Shown here: positions 18,100-28,204 of the stretch, one piece after another
How positions within the stretch are numbered: the stretch's first letter is position 1
Layout: every line of letters starts with the position of its first letter
NCBI RefSeq assembly: GCF_009829085.1
Contig: NZ_WUQY01000002.1
Span: 173,331-237,330, forward strand
Source of the DNA: Sphingobacterium bovisgrunnientis
GTDB taxonomy: Bacteria; Bacteroidota; Bacteroidia; Sphingobacteriales; Sphingobacteriaceae
Length of the DNA stretch: 64,000 nucleotides
Direction of reading: 5' to 3'
Translations under genes and position numbers: made by a program
The notes under the pieces: model-generated
Database searches by the model: none
Seen by the model: the letters and a program-made list of their open reading frames with translations, nothing else
What the model was told of the DNA's origin: nothing

Positions 18100-21000
18100 T
18101 TAAAAACCAATTTGAATACCTAAAGAAGCAGATTTGAAAGTCGGTGTTCCAGAACCTGTTCTACCTAAATTGTAATTTGTAGTAGTACCTTCGGTCAACG
18201 GTCCTCCAGTTCCTGACACCGCTTCTGGGTCGATCGGCAATCCTCTTAAATTATCAAAAACAAAGAAGTTTTCTAATGACACGTAAATACGCGCATTTTT
18301 TAATTTTGCTTTACGTAGTACATCTCCTTGCAATCCATAACCAAAAGTGATATTCTTAATTTTAAAATAAGACATATCTAATAGGTATCGTGATTGTGGC
18401 ACCATAGTTTGACCACTAGCCTCACCATTCAAGTTCCAAGCACGTGGATAAAATGCATCTGTACGATCTTTTTTCCAAAAATCACCAGCAAATGTTTGTG
18501 GCATAGCACCATCCTTTACATGGAAACCAGGAATTGCCAATTGGCCAGCACCCCAAATTTCTCGTTGTCCGACACCTTGTAAAAACACAGACATATCAAA
18601 ACCTTTATAGTCCGCTCCTAAACGGAAACCATATTCGTAGCGAGGCGTTGAATTTCCGATTTTCACTCTATCTCCAGCATCTCCATTTGTGTTCTTACCA
18701 TTTGTTATGTATCCATCTCCATTAACGTCAACAAATTTAACATCACCCGGAGAAATATATCCCCAAGATGCTGTACCTGTTTGAAGTTGTGTTTGATAGA
18801 TTGGGTTATCGCCAACTAACTGGTTGGTTTGCCTTGTAGCACCTTCATGAATTATAGTGGTTACAACGTGATTTCCATTTGCATCATAGACAAAATCATC
18901 TGCTTGATATAGGCGATCGGTAACATAACCAAAAATATCACCATAGGTTCTGCCAGTAGAATATGCGTTACTTAGTAAACGGTTCTCCCATGGAGTATTC
19001 CAATCAGCACCTTTAGTAATTTTAGAAATTGCATCTGCTAAATTAGCATTTGCTGTTAATTTTAGACCATTATCAAATGTATGGCTGAAGTCCAGATTTA
19101 TCTCCCAACCCTTAGTTTGCAAAGTTCCAAAATTGCCTTGAGGTGCACTGGCACCGAAAGTGTTTGGCAATGACTCGCCAGGTATTATCATGTTATTTGT
19201 ATTTCTTTGAAAATACTCTAATGTTACACCCAACTTATTAAAGAATCGTAAATCTGCTCCTATGTTTGAGTGTTCTATATCTTGCCACGTAATTGCAGTT
19301 GAGACTGCTCCAGGAGTACCTAATTGGAAGAACTGTTGACCTGAACCATTTAACCAATTATTTTTACCAATAGCCATAGTAGGAACATATAAAGAGTTGG
19401 ATACAGATTGATCACCTATATTACCCCAAGAACCGCGAATTTTAGCAAATGATAATACATCTGAAATATTTTCCATGAAGCCTTCATTAGATATTACCCA
19501 ACCAGCAGAAACAGATGGGTACCATCTCCATTTCAAATGAGGAGGGAATTTAGATGTTCCATCATATCGCAAATTACCTTCTACTAAGTATTTTCCTTTG
19601 TAAACATAATTAGCGCGACCAAAGAAACCTACTTGCGAATCCCAATTTTCATTTGCTCCATTTGTTTCAATTCCTGTCGCAAAATTAAATTGAGGGTTTT
19701 CTTCATTAATTAAGTTAGTTCTTCTGGCCCAAGTATCGTTCCACTTATACGCGACAACGTTAGTTCCTAACATTAATTTCACATCATGGTCTTCATTAAA
19801 TGTTTTACCATAGGTAGTGAATGCATTGAATGTATGTCGTTTAGAATTTAGTGAACGCTTATAAATATTTGATTGCTCTTTCGTAATATATGTTTCTACT
19901 GGGAAACGATATCCCGGAACACCTCCATTATCGGTAGGAATACCATTTTCATCTACATATACTTGTGAACCATTTTCATTCCATGCAACAGGAGCATACC
20001 AATGCCAAGCACCTCGGAAAGATGGCATAGAAGATCTATCTGAATCATTTTCGGTACTATATGCGTAGTCAGCCTTTAAATCCCAGCCTTTCATGATATC
20101 AATAGTAGTACCTAAATTCAAATTGGTATAACGGTCTGTTTTGTAGGCTGTATGAGCATTTTTTGTATCAAAATAAGGGTCTCTTACATCGGTACCATGT
20201 TCTTGTGCTGCTATTGGGAACAATCTAGACCAACGGTATAAATATAACCAAGGATCCGAGCCAAATCCCGTTGCTGAATTAGGATAACGCTTTGTACCAT
20301 CCGAATACATAGCTCCTCCTCTTAAGGTTAAAAAGTCATTAACTTTAGTAGATAAGCTCAATGTAGCATTATATCTAGTAAAATCATCATGTTGAGCAGG
20401 CCTCATCATACCTTGCTGCCCTAAATAACCTACACCTAAGTTATAATTAGTGTTACCAGACTTTCCACTTAACCCCAAATTGTGTAAATGAGAAAAAGCA
20501 TTATCTTTTATCATAACTTTAGCTGGATCATATAATCTAAGACCAAACTTATCTACTCCATCAAAGTACCAGTCACGACCATATAAAACCGGATCATAAT
20601 CACCAACAACACCGCCAAATTTTTGTTGCCACTCCTTAATACGTTCTAAGCTTTCACGATTTACACGCCAAAACCCTCCTGCAGGACCAGGTTGCTGCTG
20701 ATTTTCATGTGCTTCTAGTGTATACTCTAACCCATCAATTCCTGCAATATCAATAGGTTTCATTGGAGATTGAAGAGATAGGTTATTGGAATATGAGACA
20801 TTATGAGAATCCGTCTTAGATCCTTTCTTTGTAGTAATTAAAATAACACCAAAAGCAGCTTTTGCTCCATAAATAGATGATGAAGCAGCATCTTTTAATA
20901 CGGATATCGATTCAATGTCATTAGGGTTTACAAGATTTATACTTGGAATTTCTACGTTGTCAACTAAAATTAGTGGATTACTTGATCCAGCAATAGAAGC

Positions 21001-21564
21001 TATTTGACCACGGATTTTCATTACTGGATCAGATCCAACTTCGCCCGTTGGAAGCGTAACGGATAATCCTGGTATCGTACCTTGCATACCCCTACCAGCA
21101 TCTGGTACAGGACGAGATCCCATAACTTCGCTTACATTTATTGAAGATACAGCTCCAGTTAAATGCTCTTTCTTTTGTGTACCATATCCAACCACTACAA
21201 CCTCTTCCAAAGAGTTATCTTCTTCCAAAAGCGTAATATTAACGGTATTAGATGTTACTTTAACATCTTGACTAACATAACCAATACTTGAGAACCTCAA
21301 AGTAGAACCTAATGGTGCGTTTATCGTAAACTTACCATTTGCATTGGTACTTGTTGAACCAGGAATACCTACAACTGAGACAGTAACTCCTGGAAGAGGA
21401 CCACTCGCATCAGAAACTGTTCCTTGCACAGAATTTTGAACCAACCTATTATTTAAATAGGAAGTAGCAGCACTAAGATTCGCGTTATTAGCTACCTTTG
21501 CGCTATTCGCATGGGCAGACAAAGTTAATCCTAGCGCCATTGAGAATAGTAATGTATTTCTCAT
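18100..21564 (-). CDS. SusC/RagA TonB-dependent receptor of the NamZ-MurQ locus
   Basis: TonB-dependent outer-membrane importer of about 1154 residues. I chose the ATG at 21564 because it begins a clean signal peptide (MRNTLLFSMALGLTLSAHA); another ATG lies three codons upstream. A carboxypeptidase-D-like domain (about 50-115, VQGTVSDASGPLPGV) leads into the SusC signature LEEVVVVGYGTQKKEHLTGA. Next come a plug with IPGLSV and MKIRGQ, and the barrel ending LGIQIGF. It follows namZ by about 98 bp and precedes susD by 19 bp. No canonical promoter was found in the namZ-susC gap, so it is probably transcribed from the namZ promoter. Confidence 0.95.
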   Translation of the reverse strand: MRNTLLFSMALGLTLSAHANSAKVANNANLSAATSYLNNRLVQNSVQGTVSDASGPLPGVTVSVVGIPGSTSTNANGKFTINAPLGSTLRFSSIGYVSQDVKVTSNTVNITLLEEDNSLEEVVVVGYGTQKKEHLTGAVSSINVSEVMGSRPVPDAGRGMQGTIPGLSVTLPTGEVGSDPVMKIRGQIASIAGSSNPLILVDNVEIPSINLVNPNDIESISVLKDAASSSIYGAKAAFGVILITTKKGSKTDSHNVSYSNNLSLQSPMKPIDIAGIDGLEYTLEAHENQQQPGPAGGFWRVNRESLERIKEWQQKFGGVVGDYDPVLYGRDWYFDGVDKFGLRLYDPAKVMIKDNAFSHLHNLGLSGKSGNTNYNLGVGYLGQQGMMRPAQHDDFTRYNATLSLSTKVNDFLTLRGGAMYSDGTKRYPNSATGFGSDPWLYLYRWSRLFPIAAQEHGTDVRDPYFDTKNAHTAYKTDRYTNLNLGTTIDIMKGWDLKADYAYSTENDSDRSSMPSFRGAWHWYAPVAWNENGSQVYVDENGIPTDNGGVPGYRFPVETYITKEQSNIYKRSLNSKRHTFNAFTTYGKTFNEDHDVKLMLGTNVVAYKWNDTWARRTNLINEENPQFNFATGIETNGANENWDSQVGFFGRANYVYKGKYLVEGNLRYDGTSKFPPHLKWRWYPSVSAGWVISNEGFMENISDVLSFAKIRGSWGNIGDQSVSNSLYVPTMAIGKNNWLNGSGQQFFQLGTPGAVSTAITWQDIEHSNIGADLRFFNKLGVTLEYFQRNTNNMIIPGESLPNTFGASAPQGNFGTLQTKGWEINLDFSHTFDNGLKLTANANLADAISKITKGADWNTPWENRLLSNAYSTGRTYGDIFGYVTDRLYQADDFVYDANGNHVVTTIIHEGATRQTNQLVGDNPIYQTQLQTGTASWGYISPGDVKFVDVNGDGYITNGKNTNGDAGDRVKIGNSTPRYEYGFRLGADYKGFDMSVFLQGVGQREIWGAGQLAIPGFHVKDGAMPQTFAGDFWKKDRTDAFYPRAWNLNGEASGQTMVPQSRYLLDMSYFKIKNITFGYGLQGDVLRKAKLKNARIYVSLENFFVFDNLRGLPIDPEAVSGTGGPLTEGTTTNYNLGRTGSGTPTFKSASLGIQIGF

Positions 21565-21662
21565 ATATAGCATATTAAATAAATGGAATTATCATAATTT
21601 TATGGCATTTGCATTTGCTATTTGGCATAACTACCATAATTATTTTGTTTTAAATAAAAAGC

Positions 21663-22901
21663 TTATTCAAAGTCTTTGTATAACAAATACTTCTTACGCA
21701 TTTTCTTATAATCAGCTAATTCTTTCGCCCAAGATGCGCGAATTTCTTTTTCTGTTTTCCCAGCTAAAATTTGTTTACGCAATTCATCCGTTCCAGCTAA
21801 TTTGTCAAAGAATTCAGCACGAGTAAAGAATTTTGTCTTATCTGGCATTTTTTGATAAAAATCAAGAATATATTTTAGTGTAAATTTTTGCTTATCAGCG
21901 TCCACTTCACGTAAATCCAATCCGTACATGGTTTGACCTTTACCCTCAACATGTTTTACCATCCCTTCCTTCTCACCTGGATTATATGAGAAATTACCAT
22001 AAACTGGATTATCATATCCAACTACTTGGAATGGCCAATCAGTTCCACGTCCTACGGAAATCTCAGTACCTTCAAAAAGGCATAATGATGCGTAAAGTCT
22101 AACCGAAAGATGATTAGGTAATGACGGAGAAGGAATTACAGGTAATTCATACATTTTAGAATGATCCCAGTTTTCAACTGGGATTACAGTCAATTTACAT
22201 TGACGCCCGTTTTCTAACCATTTTTCGCCATTGATCATTTTGGCCAATTCACCAACAGTTAGACCATGCACCATAGCGATTTTATGGTAAGAAACATTGG
22301 ATTTGAATTTATCATCTTTGCGCACTGGCCCATCTACTTGATCACCACAAGGATTAGGACGATCCAATACGATTAATTCTTTATTGTGTTTAGCACACAA
22401 CTCCATTACACGATGCAAAGATGTGATATATGTATAAAAACGCGCACCTACATCTTGCAAATCAAATATCATTACATCAATAGACTGTACGATTGAATCT
22501 TGTTTTTCGTTACCTCCATATAATGTATATAAGGGTAGACCTGTTTTTGAGTCTTTATCATTATCTACTTTCTCGCCACGTTCTATAGTACCTCTAAAGC
22601 CGTGCTCAGGAGCAAAACCAAACTTCAAATCAACACCTTCTCTAAGCAGTACATCAACTAAATGTTCCTTTCGATCACCGACAATAGTCGTTTGATTGCC
22701 CATAAGCCCCACTTTCTTTCCTTTTAAAAAGGACAGGTAATTAGACACCTGATCAGCTCCAGGGATGATTTTATTAGTAACGTATTCTCTACTAGAAGCA
22801 GCTGTGCTTTTCTTATTTTTTTTAGATGAGTTGCAGATACCGCAGCTCACTATTATAAGACATAATAAGGTAAATGAAATCAGAATATTGGTCTTTATCA
22901 T
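21663..22901 (-). CDS. namZ: Exo-beta-N-acetylmuramidase NamZ (DUF1343, GH171), lipoprotein
   Basis: DUF1343 proteins are exolytic MurNAc-releasing hydrolases (NamZ of B. subtilis) that remove terminal beta-1,4-MurNAc from peptidoglycan fragments. The 412 residues include a lipobox LIIVSC (Cys 20), so this copy is membrane-anchored. Family landmarks are VGLMGNQT (about 63-70), FAPEHGFRG (about 94-102) followed by GEKVD, IFDLQDVGARFYTY, VLDRPNPCGDQVDGP, MVHGLTVGELAKM, PSPSLPNHLS and EGTEISVGRGTDWPF. It is the first gene of the large minus-strand locus, with two TGCGTTTT motif copies 60-135 bp upstream. With nagZ, murQ and nagA in the same window it completes an exolytic MurNAc/GlcNAc route. 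Confidence 0.93.
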   Translation of the reverse strand: MIKTNILISFTLLCLIIVSCGICNSSKKNKKSTAASSREYVTNKIIPGADQVSNYLSFLKGKKVGLMGNQTTIVGDRKEHLVDVLLREGVDLKFGFAPEHGFRGTIERGEKVDNDKDSKTGLPLYTLYGGNEKQDSIVQSIDVMIFDLQDVGARFYTYITSLHRVMELCAKHNKELIVLDRPNPCGDQVDGPVRKDDKFKSNVSYHKIAMVHGLTVGELAKMINGEKWLENGRQCKLTVIPVENWDHSKMYELPVIPSPSLPNHLSVRLYASLCLFEGTEISVGRGTDWPFQVVGYDNPVYGNFSYNPGEKEGMVKHVEGKGQTMYGLDLREVDADKQKFTLKYILDFYQKMPDKTKFFTRAEFFDKLAGTDELRKQILAGKTEKEIRASWAKELADYKKMRKKYLLYKDFE

Positions 22902-22960
22902 TTTAATTACACTAATTCTTTAATAATTTATAATAGATGATTGATAGGTATAAAAATACA

Positions 22961-22971
22961 ACAAAAACGCA
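22961..22971 (-). promoter_or_regulatory. Candidate operator upstream of namZ, proximal copy
   Basis: Minus strand TGCGTTTTTGT is followed by TGTATTTTT, a degraded second half. It lies 60 bp before the namZ ATG and is preceded by TTTTTTA like the distal copy. The remainder of the 342-bp gap (22902-23243) holds a small hairpin at 23137-23157 and a terminator, but no gene. Confidence 0.45.
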
Positions 22972-23024
22972 TAAAAAAGCAAGATATCTATAGTTTAATT
23001 CATTTATGTGTGAGACATCCACCA

Positions 23025-23034
23025 ACAAAACGCA
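23025..23034 (-). promoter_or_regulatory. Candidate operator upstream of namZ, distal copy
   Basis: Minus strand TGCGTTTTGT, preceded by TTTTTA, lies 63 bp (about six helical turns) upstream of the proximal copy. Such spacing is compatible with cooperative binding. Confidence 0.45.
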
Positions 23035-23192
23035 TAAAAACGATAGTTGTTAAGGCAACAATAACAAATCATTAAGTGTAAATTAATGTTAAAAAACCTG
23101 ATTAAAACAACTATTTTTATAAAAAACGTCAGGGATATAGTGTACTAAAAACACTATTTAGTAATTTTTATGTTACACAAACGTTTTCAGAA

Positions 23193-23219
23193 TAAAAAAG
23201 CCTCCAAAAACTGGAGGCT
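23193..23219 (-). terminator. Rho-independent terminator after the SusD-like gene at 23244
   Basis: An 8-bp GC-rich stem (23199-23206 with 23212-23219) and a 5-nt loop is followed on the minus strand by six T. It closes the second SusCD cluster and insulates the namZ promoter. Confidence 0.85.
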
Positions 23220-23243
23220 AATAGATTTAAAATTTTGGATTTA

Positions 23244-25037
23244 TTATTCTTCAATATCCCACCATACAGGCTGAGACCAGATATCATCATTTAAAGCTCG
23301 AGGATGAGAAGCCTTAACATTTTCAGCATTATAATTAAACTCGTGATTCACCTGCATTACTCGTCGAAAATATTTTCCCTGTGGAATTTTATTTTGTGCC
23401 GACGCGGTAACCGTATATTCGTAAGGAACTTTCCATCCATTATATATTGATGGATTATAATTATTCCTTCTCATATCATTCCAGTTCTGATGTGAATAAG
23501 ATAGTGCAATATACTTTTGCGTCATAATCTTACTTAACGTCAAATTTCCTGCTGTACCAATACCATTCTCAAGAAAATTAGTGATTGAAGCAGCACTCAT
23601 TGGGGATTTGCTAGGGTTAACAGATCCGTATTGATTCAGTTTTGCATTCATCATATCAATATGTGCTTTGATACCCGCTTTATACGCCTCAAAGGCCATA
23701 GTATTATTGCCTTTCTTAAAATAAATCTCAGCCTTAATAAAGCACATTTCTGCATAAGTCATCACAAAGGTAGGCGCATCTGGTCTTGCATTAAATATAC
23801 TTGTGCCCGCAGAGCTACCATCAGCCCAAACATATTGGTCATTAGCTGCTTTATTGTAACCAATAGAATTACTTTTTGTGGAAACATATAATGTATCGCC
23901 ATAACGAGCGCTGTTTGTTCCTGCTATATAGTTAGCATAAGGGGCTATTTTGCGTTCAGCAGCAGTTCCTGCGTTCAACGTTAATACGGACGCACTATTG
24001 TTAAAAGATGGCGTAATAGGACCTGCATTCATCCGTATATCAGATGACATGTCTACGCCCTTTGAACGTTTGAATATTTTATTCTGAATACTTCCGCTCC
24101 CAAACTGGGCCCAAGGAATCATTTTATCTGCTCTAGGATCTTCAACACTTGGATTAGACGTATTAGTTAAAATATCCTCATACCACTTAGTAATTCTAAA
24201 GTTTGTATTCATACCCATATTAGAAAACATTACCGAAGCTTTTAGAGGGTCACCAAACAAAACATCACCTACAGGTTCAACAACATCCACGTGATTTACA
24301 ACTGTACTGCTTGCATTATTAATTGGTGCTTTGTCTAATAGAGCTAATATTTCATCGGGATTGTAGATAGATTTTTTTGATAGATTATTTAACCATCTTG
24401 CTTTTAGTCCATTTGCTAATCGTTTCCATTTATCTACATCACCACCATTCCAACTATCGCCTGCGCTCAATGCTGGAGCTCCTGCTGTTTGTGTCATTTC
24501 AAAATACGAGATTGCTTGGTCAATATCTCTTATACAACCTTCGAAAATTGTCTTTCCATCATCAAATTTTGGAGAAATATTTTCACCTAAAGCCTCTGTA
24601 TAAGGAATTTCTCCCAACCAATCTACCATAAGCATGAATCCCATTGCTTTTATAACTTTAGCCGCTCCAAGATAATGAAACGCTCCTTGCGCTTCTGCAG
24701 CTTTCTCAAGATCAGCTATATTAGAACCCACCGCAACGAAGAAAAACTGGTAAGGAGTAGTTGACATACCTTGTATAGGATCCCAACCTGCAGACATACT
24801 TTGTTGCGATGTATTTTTAATAAAAGTCAAATTTTGTGTGATCAAGGCCGATCTAACTCCAGCTGCTGCATGAGCATAAAGTAAATGATGCTGCATCCAA
24901 GGTAATCTATTTTGGATGGGCGCCACAATGTTAGTTGGATTACTAGGATCGACATTAATATCCAACCAACTTTCTTTACAGCTATTAAATAATAAGATAG
25001 CTGAGACGAATAGTATAATTTTGTTAAAACGTTTCAT
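23244..25037 (-). CDS. SusD/RagB-like outer-membrane lipoprotein (SusD-like group 2)
   Basis: Surface lipoprotein of 597 residues, lipobox LLFNSC (Cys 20), followed by KESWLDINVDPSNPTN, the usual start of the SusD-like_2 family (SusD/RagB nutrient-binding lipoproteins). The C-terminal region TLSKIMTQKYIALSYSHQNWNDMRRNNY, around 505-532, is the family's conserved helix with the W-N-D-M-R-R block. It starts 11 bp after the susC stop at 25049. A strong terminator follows. The glycan or peptide ligand is unknown. Confidence 0.92.
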   Translation of the reverse strand: MKRFNKIILFVSAILLFNSCKESWLDINVDPSNPTNIVAPIQNRLPWMQHHLLYAHAAAGVRSALITQNLTFIKNTSQQSMSAGWDPIQGMSTTPYQFFFVAVGSNIADLEKAAEAQGAFHYLGAAKVIKAMGFMLMVDWLGEIPYTEALGENISPKFDDGKTIFEGCIRDIDQAISYFEMTQTAGAPALSAGDSWNGGDVDKWKRLANGLKARWLNNLSKKSIYNPDEILALLDKAPINNASSTVVNHVDVVEPVGDVLFGDPLKASVMFSNMGMNTNFRITKWYEDILTNTSNPSVEDPRADKMIPWAQFGSGSIQNKIFKRSKGVDMSSDIRMNAGPITPSFNNSASVLTLNAGTAAERKIAPYANYIAGTNSARYGDTLYVSTKSNSIGYNKAANDQYVWADGSSAGTSIFNARPDAPTFVMTYAEMCFIKAEIYFKKGNNTMAFEAYKAGIKAHIDMMNAKLNQYGSVNPSKSPMSAASITNFLENGIGTAGNLTLSKIMTQKYIALSYSHQNWNDMRRNNYNPSIYNGWKVPYEYTVTASAQNKIPQGKYFRRVMQVNHEFNYNAENVKASHPRALNDDIWSQPVWWDIEE

Positions 25038-25048
25038 AATGCGATTTA

Positions 25049-28000
25049 TTAGAATTTTAAGTTAACACCAAACATAAAACCAGCTGTACTTGGCACACCA
25101 TTGAAATCAATACCAACCGAACTAGAACCAACAACACCACTACCGGCCGCTGAAGCCTCTGGATCCATACCTTTATAATTTGTAAATAACAACAGGTTTG
25201 TACCTTGAGCGGTTGCTGTAAGACCTTTTACAACTCTATTAAGTGAAGCATTCTTCAGGATATATTTAGTGAAATCATAAGATAAAGAAACCGTTCTTAA
25301 ACGAAGCCAATTTGTATTTGTCTGGAAATTAGCACTCTCTCTAACATAGAAATCTGAATAATAGTCTTGTATTATCTTACGACCACTTGTGTTTACATTT
25401 CTGATCATGTAAAATTGATCTGCCTCAAATGTAAAACTACGGTCTTCATAAGTCGCTACACCATCCACAGTACCGGTTTGCACCGCACCGTTTATTGTTA
25501 GGCTTTCTCTATCCATAGTACGCTTACTCATACCATTGACAGTCATAAAATAATCTGTACCATTGTACACATCTCCTCCGATTCTAAAATCCCATAAAAA
25601 TGAAAAGTTCAGATCTTTGTACTGCAAGCTATTGTTAAAACCACCTGTTAGTTTTGGCTCTCTATTACCAATTTGGTAAGTTGTAGCATTATCACTAGTT
25701 GGCATGCCAGTATTTGCATCGAGCACCACCTTTCCATCTGGAGTACGCGTCCATCTAGAACCAGAAATTGCCATAAAGTCGCCACCATTAAATGAAGCTG
25801 CCTTTGCATTTCCTACCTGAACATCAGTAACATATAAAATTTCATTACCTTTTATTAAGTTATCTAATGTACCCTTATTTTTAGCCATATTTATAGTTGC
25901 CTCCCAAGTAAAATCCGAAGCAACAACAGGTTTACCCGTTAATGCTAGTTCCATACCTTTATTATAAATATCTCCGGCGTTTACAGAAACCAAAATATAT
26001 CCAGTTGTTTGCCCCATACGTGGAGAAACAATTTGATCGTATGAATTATTTGTATAATATGTGTAATCAATTCCTAAGCGATTATTTAAGAACCTTAACT
26101 CAGCTCCGACCTCAAATGAGGTTGTAGTTTCAGGTCTAAGACCAGGATTACCACGATTCCAAAAGTTACCCGTTCCAACCAGTCCACCTAAAAACTCTCT
26201 TGAAGGCCACAAAGTAGTTGCTGTTAAGTATGGTGATGCATCTTTACCAACTTTTGCCCAAGATGCTCGTAGTTTTCCATAGTTCAACCAAGAAAAATCT
26301 TTAGTCAATTCAGAAAACACAAAGCTTCCACCAACAGATGGATAAAAGTAAGAACGATTCGCAACAGGTAATGTAGAGGTCCAATCATTACGACCTGTTA
26401 CATTTAAGAATAACATATTTTTATATCCTGCTCTTAATTCACCGTAAAGACCAAATAATCTTCTTTTTGATTCAATAGAATTAAACCTCTTATTGGCGTC
26501 AACAATATTTTCGAAGCTGTAAAAATTATCTATTACAAAATCAAAACCTACTCTTCTTTCATTGCTCACTTTTGTTTGCTCCGAGAAAAAACCTACCAAA
26601 GCACCTAAATCAAAGTCTCCAACCTTCTTATCAAAATTGGACATTAAATTAGACGACCAATAATTAAATCTATAGTCGCTTGCGGACATCATACCGTTTT
26701 GCCACTGCGGTCTTACTGCACCACCTGGAGAAACCAATGTATTATTTCTAGTCAAATAACTATCTGTCCCAACACGATAGGATAGATTCCACCAATCAGC
26801 TAACTTCATATTAGCATTCAAATTAGCAGTGAAGCGCTCCGTTCTATCGTCCAATAAGTTTTTGTTAATTGTCCAATATGGATTTTCAATGTCATCCTCA
26901 AGTTTTTGTCTATCACCAAACATTCTATATTTAGTACCATCCTCATTTAGATATTTGGTCATATCATCATTTCTAGACCAACGATACACAGAATTCATTG
27001 CACCAGTTCCACCAGAATTATATAATCCTGCAGACGTTAAAGTTTTATCTGTATTTGCTAAAGAGTAAGCCACATTGGTACCTAAGGTCAGTCGACCATA
27101 CTTTTGATCACCATTAAATCTAAACGTAGTTTTATCATATCCTGTGGAGGGCACAATACCTGATTGGTCAAAACGAGATGCCGAAACATAAAATGTCGTG
27201 TTAGCACTACCTCCAGCCAAACTTACTGTATTATCATAAACTGTGGAGGTATTAAAAAAGTTCTTTATATTATCATACATCACATCGTTTGCACCAAAAC
27301 TCTCTCCCCAGGATTGCATTGTATAATCATCCAAAACCCCTGCAGCATTGTAGTAACCTCTTTTGTATTTACTTTGCTGTTCCGGCAAGCGATTTACCCA
27401 ATTGGTAGAAGCGCGAGAAGAAAATGCGACCTCTGCTCTACCCTCTTTACCTTTTTTAGTAGTAATAATAATCGCCCCCGCTGCTGCTCTTGATCCATAA
27501 AGTGCAGCCGCAGCCGGACCTTTCAATACAGACATACTTTCCACATCTTCGGGATTAACATCCATTATACGATTGCTATTAGTTGATGAGACGGATTGAG
27601 CTCCATCAAAACCACTATTTCCTCCCAAAACCGTAGAGTTGTCATAGATGACACCATCTACTACAAATAATGGCTGGTTATCACGTTCAAGGGATGTACC
27701 ACCTCTTAAAATAATCTGTGCTCCTGCACCTGCCGAACCCGAAGTCTGTGTCACGTTTACACCAGCTACTTTACCAGCCAAAGAATTAACAATATTTGCA
27801 GTTTTGTTTTTCATAAGCTCGTCAGCCTTGAGATCCTGCACTGCATAACCTAGCGCTTTCTTCTCTTTGCGAATTCCTAAAGCAGTCACTACAACCTCTT
27901 CTAATGCCTCTTCAGAATTTGTTAATGTGATATTATACAAATTTCCATTTCCAACTACTTGAGTTAATTCAGTACTTCCTAAAGATCTAAATAATAAGAT

Positions 28001-28204
28001 TTCACCAGGAGATGCCTGAATCGTAAATGATCCATCTGGATTGGTTTTGACAGTGCGATTCGTACCCTGAACCTCTACTGTTACATTGCTCAGCGCCTCT
28101 CCAGAAGGACCAATAACCTTTCCGGATATAGACTTTTGTTGAGCCATCAAACAGGATGCATAAACTGCTACCCCGAAAAATGTGAGAAGTAATCTTCTTT
28201 TCAT
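25049..28204 (-). CDS. SusC/RagA TonB-dependent receptor, second of a tandem pair
   Basis: TonB-dependent importer of 1051 residues. The signal peptide ends at CLMAQ, followed by a carboxypeptidase-D-like domain (about 23-95, ISGKVIGPSGEALSNV), the SusC linker EEVVVTALGIRKEKKALGYA, a plug with VAGVNVTQT and IILRGGTS, and a barrel ending FMFGVNLKF. Its first 71 coding bases match those of the susC at 34505 at 70 positions, while the rest of the proteins is clearly diverged. It pairs with the SusD at 23244. The 416-bp region upstream contains a terminator for the preceding gene and no canonical promoter, so expression control is unclear. Confidence 0.95.
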   Translation of the reverse strand: MKRRLLLTFFGVAVYASCLMAQQKSISGKVIGPSGEALSNVTVEVQGTNRTVKTNPDGSFTIQASPGEILLFRSLGSTELTQVVGNGNLYNITLTNSEEALEEVVVTALGIRKEKKALGYAVQDLKADELMKNKTANIVNSLAGKVAGVNVTQTSGSAGAGAQIILRGGTSLERDNQPLFVVDGVIYDNSTVLGGNSGFDGAQSVSSTNSNRIMDVNPEDVESMSVLKGPAAAALYGSRAAAGAIIITTKKGKEGRAEVAFSSRASTNWVNRLPEQQSKYKRGYYNAAGVLDDYTMQSWGESFGANDVMYDNIKNFFNTSTVYDNTVSLAGGSANTTFYVSASRFDQSGIVPSTGYDKTTFRFNGDQKYGRLTLGTNVAYSLANTDKTLTSAGLYNSGGTGAMNSVYRWSRNDDMTKYLNEDGTKYRMFGDRQKLEDDIENPYWTINKNLLDDRTERFTANLNANMKLADWWNLSYRVGTDSYLTRNNTLVSPGGAVRPQWQNGMMSASDYRFNYWSSNLMSNFDKKVGDFDLGALVGFFSEQTKVSNERRVGFDFVIDNFYSFENIVDANKRFNSIESKRRLFGLYGELRAGYKNMLFLNVTGRNDWTSTLPVANRSYFYPSVGGSFVFSELTKDFSWLNYGKLRASWAKVGKDASPYLTATTLWPSREFLGGLVGTGNFWNRGNPGLRPETTTSFEVGAELRFLNNRLGIDYTYYTNNSYDQIVSPRMGQTTGYILVSVNAGDIYNKGMELALTGKPVVASDFTWEATINMAKNKGTLDNLIKGNEILYVTDVQVGNAKAASFNGGDFMAISGSRWTRTPDGKVVLDANTGMPTSDNATTYQIGNREPKLTGGFNNSLQYKDLNFSFLWDFRIGGDVYNGTDYFMTVNGMSKRTMDRESLTINGAVQTGTVDGVATYEDRSFTFEADQFYMIRNVNTSGRKIIQDYYSDFYVRESANFQTNTNWLRLRTVSLSYDFTKYILKNASLNRVVKGLTATAQGTNLLLFTNYKGMDPEASAAGSGVVGSSSVGIDFNGVPSTAGFMFGVNLKF
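28134..28204 (-). repeat. Near-identical susC 5' segment, copy 1
   Basis: The first 71 coding bases of this susC differ at one position from 34435-34505. Homology extends a few bases upstream of the ATG (AACTATCAAAC in both leaders). Similarity falls sharply once the mature domain begins. Confidence 0.85.

Noticed and set aside
23137..23157. 7-bp hairpin (ATAGTGT/ACACTAT) upstream of namZ as a terminator
   Set aside because: AT-rich, no T-run, and a strong terminator already lies at 23193-23219.
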